Assembly: GCF_003144195.1 (NCBI RefSeq)
Contig: NW_020290022.1
Coordinates: 62,001 to 126,000, forward strand
DNA from: Ceraceosorus guamensis
Lineage: Eukaryota; Basidiomycota; Exobasidiomycetes; Ceraceosorales; Ceraceosoraceae
Length of the DNA: 64,000 bases
Direction: 5' to 3'
Part shown: one piece after another, positions 20,776 to 32,740 of the stretch
How positions within the stretch are numbered: position 1 is the first letter of the stretch
How the letters are laid out: every line of letters starts with the position of its first letter
Notes under the pieces: model-generated
Told to the model about the DNA's origin: nothing
The model's database searches: none
What the model saw: only the letters and a program-made list of their open reading frames with translations
Made by a program: the position numbers and the translations under genes

Positions 20776-23700
20776 ATGGATTTGATTTCGCGGTTGCGAC
20801 GAAGCTCATCGCGCCAGAATGTCGCCTCAAGCTCAGCAGATCCTTTGCAACCTCTCAAATCCAACTGGGAATCCTTACGAAGCACTCTGCAACAGCCTGA
20901 TCAAGCCGTCCTTCATCATGGTGTCTCGAGGTCGGATATACCAAAGAGGATGCGTAGACTGGCCGATGATCTGGTCACTCAGGGCGATACGGGAGAAGGG
21001 GAGAGCGCAGAAGGTTTAGCCTGGGCGCTCGATGAAGATGGTGAGTGTGGGGCGTTGCTCGTTCGATCCAAGCTGCATTAGCTACTGATCCGTGCGTGAG
21101 ATTGTGTGTGGCTCATTCATCTTGTGACATTTCGACCCTTCAAACAGTCTTTGCGACGCTGCTCAAGCTTACATCTTCCGACAAGCCTCCTGGTGTCCTG
21201 GTCCACGTAGTTGAGCTCTTTTCTCGGCTCACCGTCGAGCTTCCGGCGCCTTTCTTGGCTTCGCCTGGTGTTCATGGACCTTTAGCTCGACTACTGCGTG
21301 TATGCACCGGCGATGCCGAACGAAAAGCCGCGCTCGGTGGCTCGGACAGCGATGAGACCTTCTCTGTGGACAGTCTGGAAGAAGAGGAGAACGAGGATGC
21401 AGAGGTGTCAGTAGCGGTCAGACCAGGAAGCGCCGAAGAACATGCTTTGGTAGAGCTGCTATGCCGCATTGCTAGCAGACTGCGGAACACGCCGGAGCTT
21501 TTGCCTGTCTTCTTCAGAGAGGCTCACGCAAAAATACAGGCCAGCAGCAGCGATGCACCCGAGGATCGAGCTGATGATGCTGGCGCGCGACCCGCTAGCC
21601 CAGCCGGCAGCTCCGCCTCAACAGCTACTGTTCGAGCTGGGCCCACAGAGCCTATGTCTGACGCGGCAGATTCAAGCGCAGAACGTACAAATGCAGCCAT
21701 TGAAGAAGGACCTAGATCGAGCACTCCGTCAAACGCAAAGGTTGTGTACGACTTTGCCTTGCTCACGCACCTCCTTCGCTTCGCACATCGAGAGTCCAAG
21801 ACCGGAGAGCTCGCACGGTCCGGATTGTATTTCTTGTTTACACGAGCATTTGCTCCAACCCACAATCTTCGAAGAGGCAGGAGAGGAGCACCCACGTCAG
21901 CGACCGGAAGGGACGCTCGTCACGAAGGCGAAGATACGATCCTCCTCGAGGCTGAAAGGACTACAAGTAGAGCGCTGGCCAATCATCTCGTCGAAAGTGA
22001 CTTTGCTGACGTGCTAGGCGCCGGCTTGGGCGCGGTGTACGGGCTGCTACCACCTAGAATTCTCATCAAGCGTCAACGAGCGGCGGATCAACCAGGCAAG
22101 GGCCCTAGTATGCTCGGCGGCGGAATGAGCCTAGGAGACGGCGTTCTACACGATGAGACTACCTTGGGAGAGGAAGACGATCTGGGTCTCGTCGACTCGT
22201 CAGCTCCAGAAGTTCAGACGCAGCTGCGCGTACTGGTAGATTTGACTGAGTTCATTCAACTTGTCATGCGTACTGCTCAGACAGCAGCTTCCTCATCCAT
22301 CTCTGATCCGGAATTGGCGACCGCTGCAGCTGCCTTGACGTCCAGACTAGCAGAGTCTATTCGGAAAAGCTTCCTCAGAAACATCCTAAACCCTAGCTTG
22401 TTGGAATGCTCGGACGCGGACAACAGCTCGGTTGCGGTCATGTGCTATCTCGACGTGCTGCTGCAAGCCATAGAGGATGAAAGTCCGCTTGCGGATGTCG
22501 TCGTGGGATGGCTTGTTGGCGATGAGCTGGACACAGACGATACTAACCAGCAGGAAGGGGTATCAATGTCTCGACGCGGCTCCCAACAAGAGACAATCTC
22601 GCTCTCACCGGACACGGCCAAGAAACGCAAGCATGCTAGAAGGAGAAGTGTAGCGCTGCATGAGATTCAACAACAGCATGGCGCGCGAGAGGCGAAGCAC
22701 TTTACAGGCGAAGGACGATACGATCTGAGAGATTTGATACTGGATCATATAGCCCAAGGCAAAGGGGCGGCAACAACGACTGCGGCGCTCAGACTCGCTT
22801 CTACGCTTCTCGCCAAACATGGCCGCTTCGCCATCGAAGGATTCCTGACTGCCCGCCACGACGAACAAGCCACAGCTTTTCCGTTCCCGTTCATCCCGAA
22901 AGATTCCGACGCTCCCGAGTCTGGCACTCCGGACGAAGATGGTGATGAGCAATTCGTCTACCCAGGAGCGCTTCGCACCGATGAGAACGCGGCCATTCGC
23001 GGAAAGATCTCAGTACCAGGCCTGACCCTAGCGCAGCATGTCCAAGAGATCGATATTCTTTTCTCCCTCGTCTCCTCCATAGAGCAGTGGAATTCCGAGA
23101 CACCGAAGGGTGGCGATAGTTTATGGAATGCGGGCTATGAGCACTACCTGCGCGATGCCGAAGACGCTCTGTTTCGGCAAAGCACATATCAAGATGGATT
23201 GCGGCTGTTAGAAAGCGGATCCGAGGATCCGGTAGTGAGTCCGCCGTCCCAACGGCTTCGGAGCAGCAGCAGCCAGCGATCTCTCGGACGTTCTCCTTCG
23301 AGTCGCCGTCTGCATTTTGCCGGCCTTTCGAGCGGAGGCACGAGCACCTGTGCGCCCTTTCCACACAAGCTCGAAGCTCGTGATAGAGCTTTGACCTCTC
23401 TGTTGCGCTCTCTGCAGAGGTTCTTCGCACACTCGCCAGAGGAGAATGTTGCATTGACAGGTGTGCTTTCCGCACTTGCCCTCTGCCCATATCGAAGTCT
23501 CGAAGGCTGGCTTGTCTTTGAACGCGGAGCGGCGGTCAGTGGCGGGCATGCGGTTCCCGAGACCAGAGGTTCTGCCGACCCCACTGCCCTTGAAGTAGAT
23601 GGAGATGACTCCTCGGACGAGGGAGAAGAAGACGAGACCGCCGGCGTCGCTTCCTTCTGGGGCCTCGAGCCAGCCTGGAAGCAAAAGCGCAATGCACTCA

Positions 23701-24770
23701 GCTCAAGTGACGATGCGTCAGCCAGAGTGACCGTACCAATCGTCGTAGGCATCCTTCGATCTCTCGCATCTCAAATTTGGCGCTATCGTGCTGAGGTGCC
23801 AGGCTTTGATCGGCTTCTGGACGAACGTCGAAGGGGACTGACATTTGTAGAGAATCTGAACGACGCACTAGGACTGGAGAGCATCGCGAGCGAACTTGTC
23901 GATGAAAAATCCTCACCTGCACCACCTAGCCTCAGTGCTCCCGGAACGATTGAGTCGAAACGACTGCAGACTCTTTGGGATCATCTCGGCGTCCAGCTCG
24001 AAATCGAAGAGCAACAAGAGTCTGTGGCCTTGCCACTCCCTCCAAGCGCTACTGCGTCTGATGGGTTTCCAGAGGAAGTCGCTGACTCCCAGGCTCAGCG
24101 TAGCGGGAAGCCAAAAGGAGCAGAGCCAAGCGTGCAGTCTGATGGTGACGTTGGAGCCGCAGAGGGTGCAAAGAAGGAAAGCAGCTTCGCTCGTTGGTTT
24201 GGACGTAGAGCGTCGAAAGCCAGCAGCGCTACGACAAAGAGTGCAGTGGACGTTCCTACCCAAAATGTGGTGGCCGCGCCTCCCGTGCAGCCCTTCGCAC
24301 AGCACTACGCACACACGACTGCGGTGCGTGTATCGGCGAGGCTGTCACGCATTCCAGCAGCGGGAGAATGGTCCGATTCTGTTCGAGCTGCGGAAGAGGC
24401 AGAGCGACAGAGACAGCAAATGATAGATTTGCTCAATGCGCCTGCCAAGCCCACCAAGCGCACTCGATTCGCGCGCAGACATAGTCATGTGGATGGAGAC
24501 AGCGATGCTGAACCCTCCAATGATTCCTTGCGGTCGCCCAAGTCCCCTTCAAGTGAAACGGATGGATATTATTTGCCCGGCGCTGATGACGACGATGATC
24601 CCAACGCCATAAAGGCGACGTCACTCAACGTTACAACAAAGCTCGACGGACCTACACTTTCCGATGTGCTGGACAATGTTGTGATTTTGGAAGAGTCGAT
24701 CAAGGAGCTCGTAGCGATCATACAAGTACGCCGAGGACTTGGCATTGATTCTCTCAACTTTGTTTCATAA
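20776..24770 (+). CDS. FHIP / RAI16-like Hook-complex protein, 1295 aa, two exons
   Basis: Exons are 20776-21040 and 21148-24770; donor GTGAGT, phase 1 closes with GTC. Seen: helical repeat-like blocks VFATLLKLTSSDKPPGVLVH directly after the junction, ELLCRIASRLRNTPELLPVF, LLTHLLRFAHRESKTGELAR near residue 290, ADVLGAGLGAVYGLLPPRI, and LLRSLQRFFAHSPEENVALT near residue 840 followed by ALCPYRSLEGWLVF. Known: these match the FHIP family (RAI16-like; FTS-Hook-interacting protein), which with Hook and the E2-like FTS links early endosomes to dynein. In filamentous fungi the FTS/Hook/FHIP complex drives hyphal endosome movement. Between the conserved helices lie acidic and Ser-rich insertions. The C-terminus includes basic RAKRxH-like and SPKSPS stretches. 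Family assignment is good; the exact start is supported by A at -3. Confidence 0.85.
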
Positions 24771-25250
24771 GCTGCCAGCGAGCAGAGCAGCACCTCATCT
24801 TTGTCCTCGGAAGACCTGCAAAACTTCCACGAATCACTCAACTTTGCGATACCCCTGATTCAGAGCAATACTACTACTACTACCACCATTACAATCACGA
24901 ATATTTTCAAAGGAGTTCCTCCATGCACGAAGATGTCAACACAGAGACCCTCTATGCAGTCGTGCAGCAGACTGCGCATGCTCACCTAAACGTCGCGACT
25001 TTCTTGTGACTCCTCCTTACGCTCTTGTATCCGGAGAACTCCAATCGCACTTGAGATGACGGCGAGCGAGGGCAGCCCCTTTCTTTCGGACACATCGCCC
25101 TCAGGCCCTAGGCTAGGCGTCAAGGCGGGAGAGGTGCAAGGCGGCAGATCAGACGTCAACGTCTTCTGATCGGTAAAGAAGCATGAGATTCAAGGGGATC
25201 AGAGGAGTAACGAGGAGCACCTCCCAGCACGCTAGACGGATCTTGGTGGC
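24771..25250. other. Convergent 3' region
   Basis: Tail-to-tail spacer between the FHIP gene and the secreted-protein gene. It contains a short CTA/CCA-type trinucleotide run at about 24868-24887. No gene is seen. Confidence 0.55.
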
Positions 25251-26397
25251 TCATGAAGTATAGTCATGGGCATTACGCGTCGCGCTCGAGGCTCTGCTGT
25301 TGGATATAGCGTTCGTGAGAGCTTGGGTGCGGGGATCGCTGTCTGATGCGCCATCAGCGCTAGCATGAGATGTTGACACTGAGCCAGCTCTGCTGGTCGC
25401 GTATGCAGGCAATCTTGATCCTCCTAGGCCTCCAATAGCGTTGGTAGACATGCCTGAGCTCGCACTTAGACCGCCGTAGGTAGGCGAGCCCAGCGGAGAG
25501 CTATAGACTGGATTACTGCCAGAGGTGGGCAGCAAGCCGAAGCTTGACGCTGGACTACCACCTGCACTCATCTCAGCCGCTCCTAAGCCTGCGGCTTGAC
25601 CCTGTTGAGCAGCCATCAGGGCAGCAACCATCTCGGGTGACATTTGCCGTTGAGCACCTGTTTGCTGCAATTGGTGCGCTTGTTGCGCTTCCTGCTGCTG
25701 CTGCTGCATTTGCTGCGGCGTCAGCTTCTTGCCACTAGGATTGCTTGGGGACCTGGTACTGCACTTGGCCTTGCCTTGGCCTGGGACCTCGCCCTCTTGA
25801 CAAGGTGTCTTCCTGGAGCCAGGTACGATGTGGTCCCACTTCAGCGCGGTGCCCACCGCACCAGTGAGATCTAGAGGTTGCGTCTCTTTTCCATTAGGCC
25901 CCTTGACGAAAGCGACGCAGGAAACGCCTACCATCTTTGAACCAGCTTCTACCGCGTAGATGGTGTAGGGTGCAATGAGCTTGGAGGCCAGCTTCTTGTG
26001 TCTCTTCATGCACGCCATGGCCCAAGCTTTGTGCGCGTTGACCGGATCATTCATCTCTGACATCTTTGCATAGGACCATACTATGTCGGGCAGAGGCAGC
26101 GGCAAAGCGTGAGCTATCGGAGAAAGACGAGGATGGTCACTTGATACAAGCATCTCACAGCTCACCTTGAGGCTCTGGATCCTGGAAAAGTAGCGATTGC
26201 ATCTGCGACTGCATCTGCGCGACTGATTGAGCGTCTGCCTGAGGTCCTGATGCTGGGCCCGATGCTGAGCTTGCTTGTGCTTGCGCGAACGCTTGGGCGT
26301 GCGCATGAGCCCTCGTTTGAGGCTGAGGGAAGGGAGCCCCAACAGCCGCATCAACTAGGATGCAAAGCGAGGCCATGAAGTAGGCGAGTAGGCGCAT
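25251..26397 (-). CDS. Secreted Gln/Ala/Ser-rich protein of unknown function, 364 aa, two exons
   Basis: Exons are 26397-26166 and 26113-25251; the GTGAGC...TAG intron of 52 bases closes phase. Seen: a clear signal peptide (MRLLAYFMASLCILVDAAVG, likely cut before or after the following Ala). Next comes an Ala/Gln/His-rich segment, then a more ordered core of about 115 residues starting ALPLPLPDIVWSYAKMSEM, with KAWAMACMKRHKKLA, GVSCVAFVKG and KTPCQEGEVPGQGKAKC. Those four cysteines could form two disulphides. The C-terminal half is low complexity (poly-Gln near QQMQQQQQEAQQ, then Gly/Ser/Ala repeats). I do not recognise the family. Inferred: an extracellular or cell-wall protein; a pathogenicity effector is possible if the organism is plant-associated, but nothing in the sequence shows this. 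Confidence 0.75.
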
Positions 26398-27286
26398 GTT
26401 GGAAGAGTGGAGGGGCTGTGAAAATTCTTGACAAAGGTTCCTGAAAGCGTTCCCGACAGGTGGTGAGTGCGGGTGATGACGAAGCGACAAGGTGAGTACT
26501 GGCGGGTGTGGAAGGACTTGATTCCAGATCTTTGTAATTTAGACGACCTGTTGAGAGAGATACGAGCGCAGCTCGCGTGTCAGCGACGAAGTGTCCTCAA
26601 GGGGCTCGTAGCTGTGGCCTTCCTGAGGCGAAGAGGATGGACCAATTACGGCTCCGAATCCTGCAGATGAGCGAAGTTGCGATGGGCTGAGGTGTAGGGT
26701 TTGCCTGGCAAGCCTTCGAGGCAGCTCGAATACGTGGGGCTGTCTGGAGTGATTGTGAGCCGGGAGATCATGCACAGCATGGTGAGAGATCTTCAGAAAT
26801 CCTCGGCATGCCATCTGCAGGCTCTTTTTATACCTTCTGAAGAGAGACGCACAATTTCGGTTGCTTGTTGGAGTCAATTCGGGCCAGGACCCTGCGCAGT
26901 ACCCGCTGCCAAGGCACGGCCGCAGCTTGTAGTGCGACGCCTTTGCGCGACTGCTCCGATTAAGGCGCCCACTGTACCCTTAGACTCTGGACCTGTTCCA
27001 AGGTTTTTCCCTTAAACCTCGCGGAACTCTGCGTCGGTGGGGTGCTCATGTGCGCTCCATGGGCCAATTGGCCGTTCTCGATCGATACCTGGCACCACTT
27101 TCCTAGGTATTGCGCCCAAAAAAGCATCTCTGCATTTGAAGCTAAAAACGAGTCTCGACGACGGCGGTGCCTAGCACAATGGTGGATACCCACGCGGAGC
27201 GATGTATCGACGTCTGCCATACACTACAAGTCCAGGTGTTCAAGCGCTGTCGAACAGTCAGGTCATTGGCCGTTGAGGCTTCGATC
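26398..27286. other. Intergenic, no gene recognised
   Basis: About 0.9 kb upstream of the secreted-protein gene and downstream of SDHAF1. Both strands have open frames of 60-120 codons, none with a recognisable motif. It probably holds the promoter of the secreted gene. Confidence 0.45.
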
Positions 27287-27755
27287 TTATTTCCGCCGCC
27301 TCTTTTGTGCAAACTCTTCCGCGCCGGGGGGTAGATGGATGTCCTTAACTCCAGAGCTCTCAAAGACATCCTCTACCATTTTCCTCCCCTTTCTCATCAA
27401 ATAGTCTATAGCCGCGAAGTCTCTGCGCTTAACGCCTCCACCCTGGCTCGGCGCTCTGAAGGCGTGGCGCAGGTAGGTGACGAAGTGAGGCTGCGCGGGC
27501 TGAAGAGGGGAGACGAGGTAAGCATCGAAGTGGATAAGGTGCGGTCAGCGGTCCTTGAGTTGCGCTTGGAAGGTCCCCGGTCACTTCTATAGCTGCTGCG
27601 CGCACCAAGCTCTCCTCGATGCCATTTGACGCCAGCAATCTACGAGTTTGCAGATGTCGATCGCCGTGACTCACCTGTGGTTTACCTCTGATAGCCCGCA
27701 GCCCTCTGCGATATAGCGCTAAGACGTCTCGTTGTGACTGCGTGTACTTTGGCAT
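27287..27755 (-). CDS. SDH6: Succinate dehydrogenase assembly factor 1 (LYR protein), 97 aa, two exons
   Basis: Exons are 27755-27675 and 27499-27287, with GTGAGT...CAG; phase 0 closes. Seen: exon 1 encodes SQRDVLALYRRGLRAIRGKP, containing the LYR tripeptide at residues 14-16. Exon 2 encodes PHFVTYLRHAF and then VKRRDFAAIDYLMRKGRKMV, ending in a basic KRRRK tail. Known: LYR...KP followed by a PxF...R...F helix and a (K/R)xDFxAIEYLLRxGxR helix is the SDHAF1/Sdh6 signature. This mitochondrial matrix chaperone binds the Fe-S subunit Sdh2 and helps its cluster insertion. The size fits the family (about 80-115 aa). The intron (175 bases) is longer than most here, and a second acceptor nine bases downstream would delete three residues. 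No single open frame covers the gene, so it is easily missed. Confidence 0.88.
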
Positions 27756-28286
27756 CTCGAGACACGGCGGCTCCTGCTTCTTGGCCAAGTCTCCACTAGC
27801 GAACGGCACCCTCCAGGTGGCTTTTGGCGTAGCGTATTTTCGTTCTCGATGAACCTCCAGCCTAAGCCGCGTGTAGTCGGCAGACCCCTTGCGCACGGTT
27901 TTCAGCACGTCTGAGCTACAGTGCTGTCGTTTCGCTACGCTCTGTATGGGACCACTCACAATTGTAGCAGGATGAGTCGATGTTTTGACTGCGTCGCTCG
28001 AGCTTCACCCCTGGAGGCACCGCCTTGTTGTGCTTCCCCAGCTCGGCGAAAAAGCGGCTTCTCGCCGAAGCGCGCCCCGACGTCCGATCCGTGCTGCAGT
28101 AGGCGGCTACCGCGATCCCATGCGCATATCACTCGCAAAGATTGGTCAGTGCTGCGCGCCTAGCTCCGGGATTTGCAAGAAAATAACCGAGTATGAAGGG
28201 ATCGTGAGATCGAGGTAGTGACGAAACGCCGTGCAGCGCTACGCTCACTCACCACAACTTTAACTTCCGTAGAACAGGAAGTCACG

Positions 28287-28296
28287 AGTCGTGAGT
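28287..28296 (+). repeat. Dispersed intergenic word AGTCGTGAGT (copy 2)
   Basis: Exact copy in the HDA1 promoter region; see 1129-1138. Confidence 0.6.
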
Positions 28297-28346
28297 GGAG
28301 GCGTGCTGTGTGCATGCTTACGATCGGGTGCGCAAGTGCATGTGAC

Positions 28347-28352
28347 CACGTG
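28347..28352. promoter_or_regulatory. E-box CACGTG upstream of HDA1
   Basis: CACGTG followed by A, 261 bases before the HDA1 ATG. This is the third CACGTGA in a divergent promoter of this window. Function is inferred from position only. Confidence 0.3.
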
Positions 28353-28612
28353 ATTGCCCGCCGCGCGCGTCTGGAGCTTCGCTGCAAAGCTGCACGACGA
28401 TCACGGATGTCGTGACATTCACGATGATTCTTGATTTTGATTTCAAGATTTCATCTTATTCCGGCCCCGCTCCTTCCATATCGGCAGTTGGCATCCACCT
28501 AGCGTCCACGACACGGCTCGCTACAGTCGATCACAGCAAGCTAAGAGAGACTGCTCAGCAGCGCTAGGGCGTACCCAGACACCTTGCCTGCGGCGGATCA
28601 ACAGGGACAAAA

Positions 28613-31600
28613 ATGTCACAACGATCTAGCCAAGGTCCTTTTACGCAAGGCCCGCCAGAGGTGATCATGATCGACGATTCGGATGACGAAGAACTTCCAC
28701 CAGTGTCTAGCATCGCTAGCACCTCGCGCAATACCTTGAGTGGTCAAACGAAGCAAGAAGCAGCTTTGATCATTTCCGAAGAATCTGACTCTGCGCAAGC
28801 CGAAGAGATCTCTGGTAGCGTGGAAGGGCTCCCGCAAGAACCACCAGCCTCGGGGCAGCCACAAGCAACGCCGCACGTTCAGAGACAGGTCGTCACAAAT
28901 GCTGCCAATGCAGGCGAAGATGTGGAAATGGAAGACCCCGCGGAAGGTCCCTCCTCATCGCGCTTGGCGACACCACCACCTCGGGAAGCGGTCGACGCCG
29001 CACCTGGAGAGCAGGCCGCAAGTGCAGCGGAGCCTCGGAGCGTTGCGATATCCACCTCGCTCGCAGGTCCTGGTATCAGGCTAGCAGATGTGCTCAAGAG
29101 CCCTGCACCGCCAGAGCGTAGCCTTTCTTCCGCATCGCCCAGCCGATCGCAGACCCACTCTCACGCTGGCCCCTCAGTGCTCATGGATGGCAGTCGGCCA
29201 CGCGCCATGGGGAGCGTGCAAGGAGAGGTACCCTATGAAGAGGCGCTGCAGGCTGCGGCTCGCGCTACTGCGGCTCAGAGGACAGCGGAGTCAGCTCAAT
29301 TGGTGCGACCTGTCGCAAACACTGTCACCTCGAGCACAGTGCAAAGATTCGATCGCGACTCGACATCAGAGGCCTTTGCCTCGCCAGTCGGAGCACTAGC
29401 AGACCCGGCCACCACTTCAGCACCAAGCGAGATTGCCGACGCGAAGAGTTTTGCTGATCTGTCTGAGGCGAAGGCTTCAGAAGCTCACGTGGTCACTTCA
29501 GAACCCCAGAGGACGCCAGCATGGCATCCCCAGGGAGTTCTCTACCCTGAAAGTAGAAGCATTTCGACTCCTCAGGAGCTGGTCGACCTCGTCGCTAATC
29601 CAGATCCTTCTCTAGACCTGAACGCAGTGGCGGAACTTGCACGAGGTCTTCCAGCCGGGCCAGGTGGTATAGGCATGTCGGCCTCCATAGATCTTGCAGA
29701 AAGCGGCGAATTGCTGTTACGGACATTGCAGGCTTCGAATCTTCAGCTGGCTGCTGGCCAAGTCTTGCAGTACGCCCCCTCCGTACAACCAAGGCATGGA
29801 CTTCCCGCTCATCCCGATGTGCTGAGAACAGGACTGGTCTACTCTCCTGCCATGATGCTGCACTGCCCGCCGCAAAACATGGACGAGGATCCAGAAGTGT
29901 ACGATCGGCATCCTGAACAACCCAAACGAATCTCTGAAATTTATCAAAAATTGGTTGCGCATGGTTGTGCAATGAGAATGAAGAAGATCAACATTCGCGA
30001 GGTCACGAAAGAGGAGACCATGCTGGTACACGAGGAAGGAGTTTGGGATGGCGTGGAAATTACTGCGTGTGAGTGAAAGCAGTGGCCAGCACGCATGATG
30101 TTGAGAACGGCGGACTGACCTGATGGCTCTCTCGCGTCTTTGTGTCAGTCCATACTCTGGATGTGCTTGGCTTAATCTCGCAGCAACTTGAAGCGTCTTC
30201 ATCCCTGTATATCAACCAGCACAGCGCCAAGTGTGCACGGCTGAGTGCTGGGGGCGTAATTGAAATGGTCGATGCTGTGGTCTCGGGTACCATCAGGAAT
30301 GGCTTTGCAATCGTTAGGCCTCCGGGCCATCATGCAGAGCCTTCGAAGAGCATGGGCTTCTGTTTCTACAACAACGTGGCTATTGCGACAAAGTGGGTCA
30401 TGGAGAAGTACAAGAATGCGGTCAAGCCCGTCAAAAGGGTTCTCATCCTGGATTGGTGAGTGCAGCACCGTGAGCTAAAGTCGAGAACCGCTATTTTGTG
30501 CTGAGGAAGCGTGGCGCAACGTCCACCAGGGACGTGCACCACGGAAACGGTACACAAGACGCCTTCTGGTCAGATCCCAACGTGCTCTACATATCCGTGC
30601 ATCGACACGAAGACGGCAAATTCTTCCCTGGAGGAGAAGATGGCGGCATGGACAAGGTGGGAGGGGGTGCGGGCTGCGGCTTCAACGTCAACATCCCTTG
30701 GCCAGCCGCGGGCATGGGTGATGGAGAGTACATTGCGGCATTTCAACACATCGTCATGCCCATCGCGTATGAGTTCAACCCGGACCTTGTCATCATCAGT
30801 GCAGGCTTCGACGCCGCTTATGGGGACCCGCTTGGAGAATGTTTAGTCTTGCCTGCCGCCTATGCCCACATGACGTACATGCTCAGTGGACTGGCCGAAG
30901 GAAGGTGTGTGGCTGCGCTCGAAGGCGGATACAATCTGGAGGCTATCGCCAACTCTGCCCTGAAGGTGACCGAGACGCTGCTCGGCGATCCGGCTCCTAT
31001 GCCGGCTAATCTCACTTGCAACGCGCTTGCCTCGGCGACCATCAGACAGGTAAAAAGGGCCCAATCAAGGTATTGGAGGAGCATCCACTGGGACGACAAC
31101 GATCCTTCAGCCTACGACGATGCTGGCTTGCCAGCCTACTCTCTCTCTGATGTCTTGCGATCGCATCGAGAGGCGGAGCTGCTCAGTACGTTGCCTCTTG
31201 CTCTCATTCCGATGGGTGACCCAAAGGAAACCATCGTGGACGAGACGGGAGTAGTGAGAGGCAAAGGTCGCAACGTCATGACCCTTCCGCACAGCAAGGA
31301 GGATGATGATGAAGGGCAGTATGATTGTCGTGGGAGTGTTATATGCAGCGCCGACCTACTTGATCGTACGCCGCCGCGCAAGGTGAGTTGCAGCGATTGT
31401 AACAAAGTTGTTCACGAACTTGACAAGGAGACACCTCTGGACACCTAGACGATCTTGCTGTTCGCTCATAGCCTTGGCGACGTGCGTATCGAGCGCCCGG
31501 GACTTGACATTTACGCTGAAAAGGAAGCAGCGCACCTTGTCGATGCCACTCGCACCATCTTGGATTGGGCTCTGGCACGAGACATTGGCATTCTGGATGT

Positions 31601-32370
31601 CAGTGTGCCTTCTCTAGCAGCATCGAACGAACATGCTGTGGACGCAGTCGCATCTGGAGAGGCTCTATCCCGCCTTCAGAAGGTGCAAACGGCCGCCGAC
31701 CAGTTGCTGCTGTACATCTGGGACAATTACCTCTCGCTGGTGCTGGGAGCAAAGACCGACGTCATCTTGATCGGACATGGCTCCGCATGCGAAGCCATCA
31801 TGACTCTCTTGAAGAATCGCGAGCCGACCCAATTCACGAAGCAAGTCAAAGCAATCGTACATGTCCTCGCGCATAGCACCATACCGGTCCTGCCAAAGGA
31901 TAGGCCCGAGCTCAGAGCGTGGTACGGCCAGGTTTCTAAAGTATTCCTGCCCCACGATCACGCACTCTTTGCGGTTGGGGCGCAAGAGCGTTTCGGGCGA
32001 AGGCTTGGCAACATTGAACGTGCTCGTGAGTTTGGACCGCGTGGCTTGCTGCTCTCACTTCAATGAGCGTCGACTGACGGGTCGTGGATCTACTCGCCCC
32101 ATCGAAGCTGCTGCGCCTCCTGGCACGAGGGAGCGTCCAATTGACCTGCTGCATCGCGCAGCTTCAGACATTCTGCAATTTATCGAGAAACAACTTGCGG
32201 CCCATACCCTCAACGGCTCTGCAGGGCAGCAACCAAAGAAGAAGACAATCAGTGCTGCACCTCTCGCTTCGCCGCGAGATTCTTTGCATCCTGCTGGTAT
32301 GCCCAACGGCTCGGCTCCCATGGTAGCTGATTCAGACGAGGTGGTGTTCGTGAGCTCAGCACAGTCATAA
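28613..32370 (+). CDS. HDA1: Class II histone deacetylase Hda1 with Arb2 domain, 1151 aa, five exons
   Basis: Exons are 28613-30068, 30149-30455, 30530-31382, 31449-32025 and 32108-32370; all donors are GTGAGT and phases close. Seen: a disordered N-terminus (1-400) starting with a SUMO-interaction-like EVIMIDDSDDEE. The deacetylase domain runs from about residue 406 (TGLVYSPAMMLHCPP) with RPPGHHAEP (H546, H547), DWDVHHGNGTQ (D589, H591), SAGFDAAYGDPLGE (D687) and LEGGYN, so the zinc and catalytic residues are intact. The C-terminal ILLFAHSLGDVRIE...VILIGHGSACEAI region is the Arb2-type domain found in fungal Hda1/Clr3. Known: Hda1/Clr3 deacetylates histones (H3 tail) for gene repression and heterochromatin. 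The last acceptor (AAG at 32105-32107) is the weakest junction. A short acidic-hydrophobic DSDEVVFVSS closes the protein. Confidence 0.95.
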
Positions 32371-32740
32371 TTTGGGTCCGTCTTGCATCGCTAGGCAGAT
32401 TGTCGATTCCGAGATTCAGTACGCCTTGCCACTCTTCAACACACGTCGTTTCTCACTCTCTGTCACCTCTTCTGCCAATAGATGAAGGCTTCGCCATCGT
32501 TGTGAGGAAAGGAACGAAGGTTCCTGCTTGCTCCAACATCACCAGCTCCGTACCCACGACGCTCGATGCTCACGCACTCGAACGCGCCTCGCAGCCTCAG
32601 TCAAGGTTCTCGAAGACAGGCCATCGGCCGCTTGCTTCCTTGCGAAGAGTGCTAAAATTAGGAGGATCAGCCGTGCGCGAAGGTCTGATCAGTACCGCTC
32701 GACAAGCCGCAAGCTAACGCAGGCTTTACAGACTCGAGAC
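32371..32740. other. Convergent 3' region
   Basis: Tail-to-tail spacer between HDA1 and the 443-aa gene. Nothing recognisable is seen. Confidence 0.55.

Larger units (their letters stand above)
27756..28612. other. Divergent promoter region between SDHAF1 and HDA1
   Basis: No gene is recognised. It contains CACGTGA (E-box at 28347-28352), one AGTCGTGAGT word at 28287-28296, and an AT-rich patch at 28420-28460 with several GATT/AATC words close to the HDA1 start. Confidence 0.5.

Noticed and set aside
22891-23752. Antisense frames of about 190 codons within the FHIP gene
   Set aside because: Their composition follows from the sense codons and the FHIP protein motifs in the sense frame are clear.
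26539-27220. Several 85-112 codon frames upstream of the secreted-protein gene
   Set aside because: No recognised motif on either strand and no phase-compatible splicing that gives a known protein.
27335-27592. Plus-strand frame opposite SDHAF1 (MDVLNSRALKD...)
   Set aside because: It is the antisense of SDHAF1 exon 2, whose LYR-family helix is clear on the minus strand.
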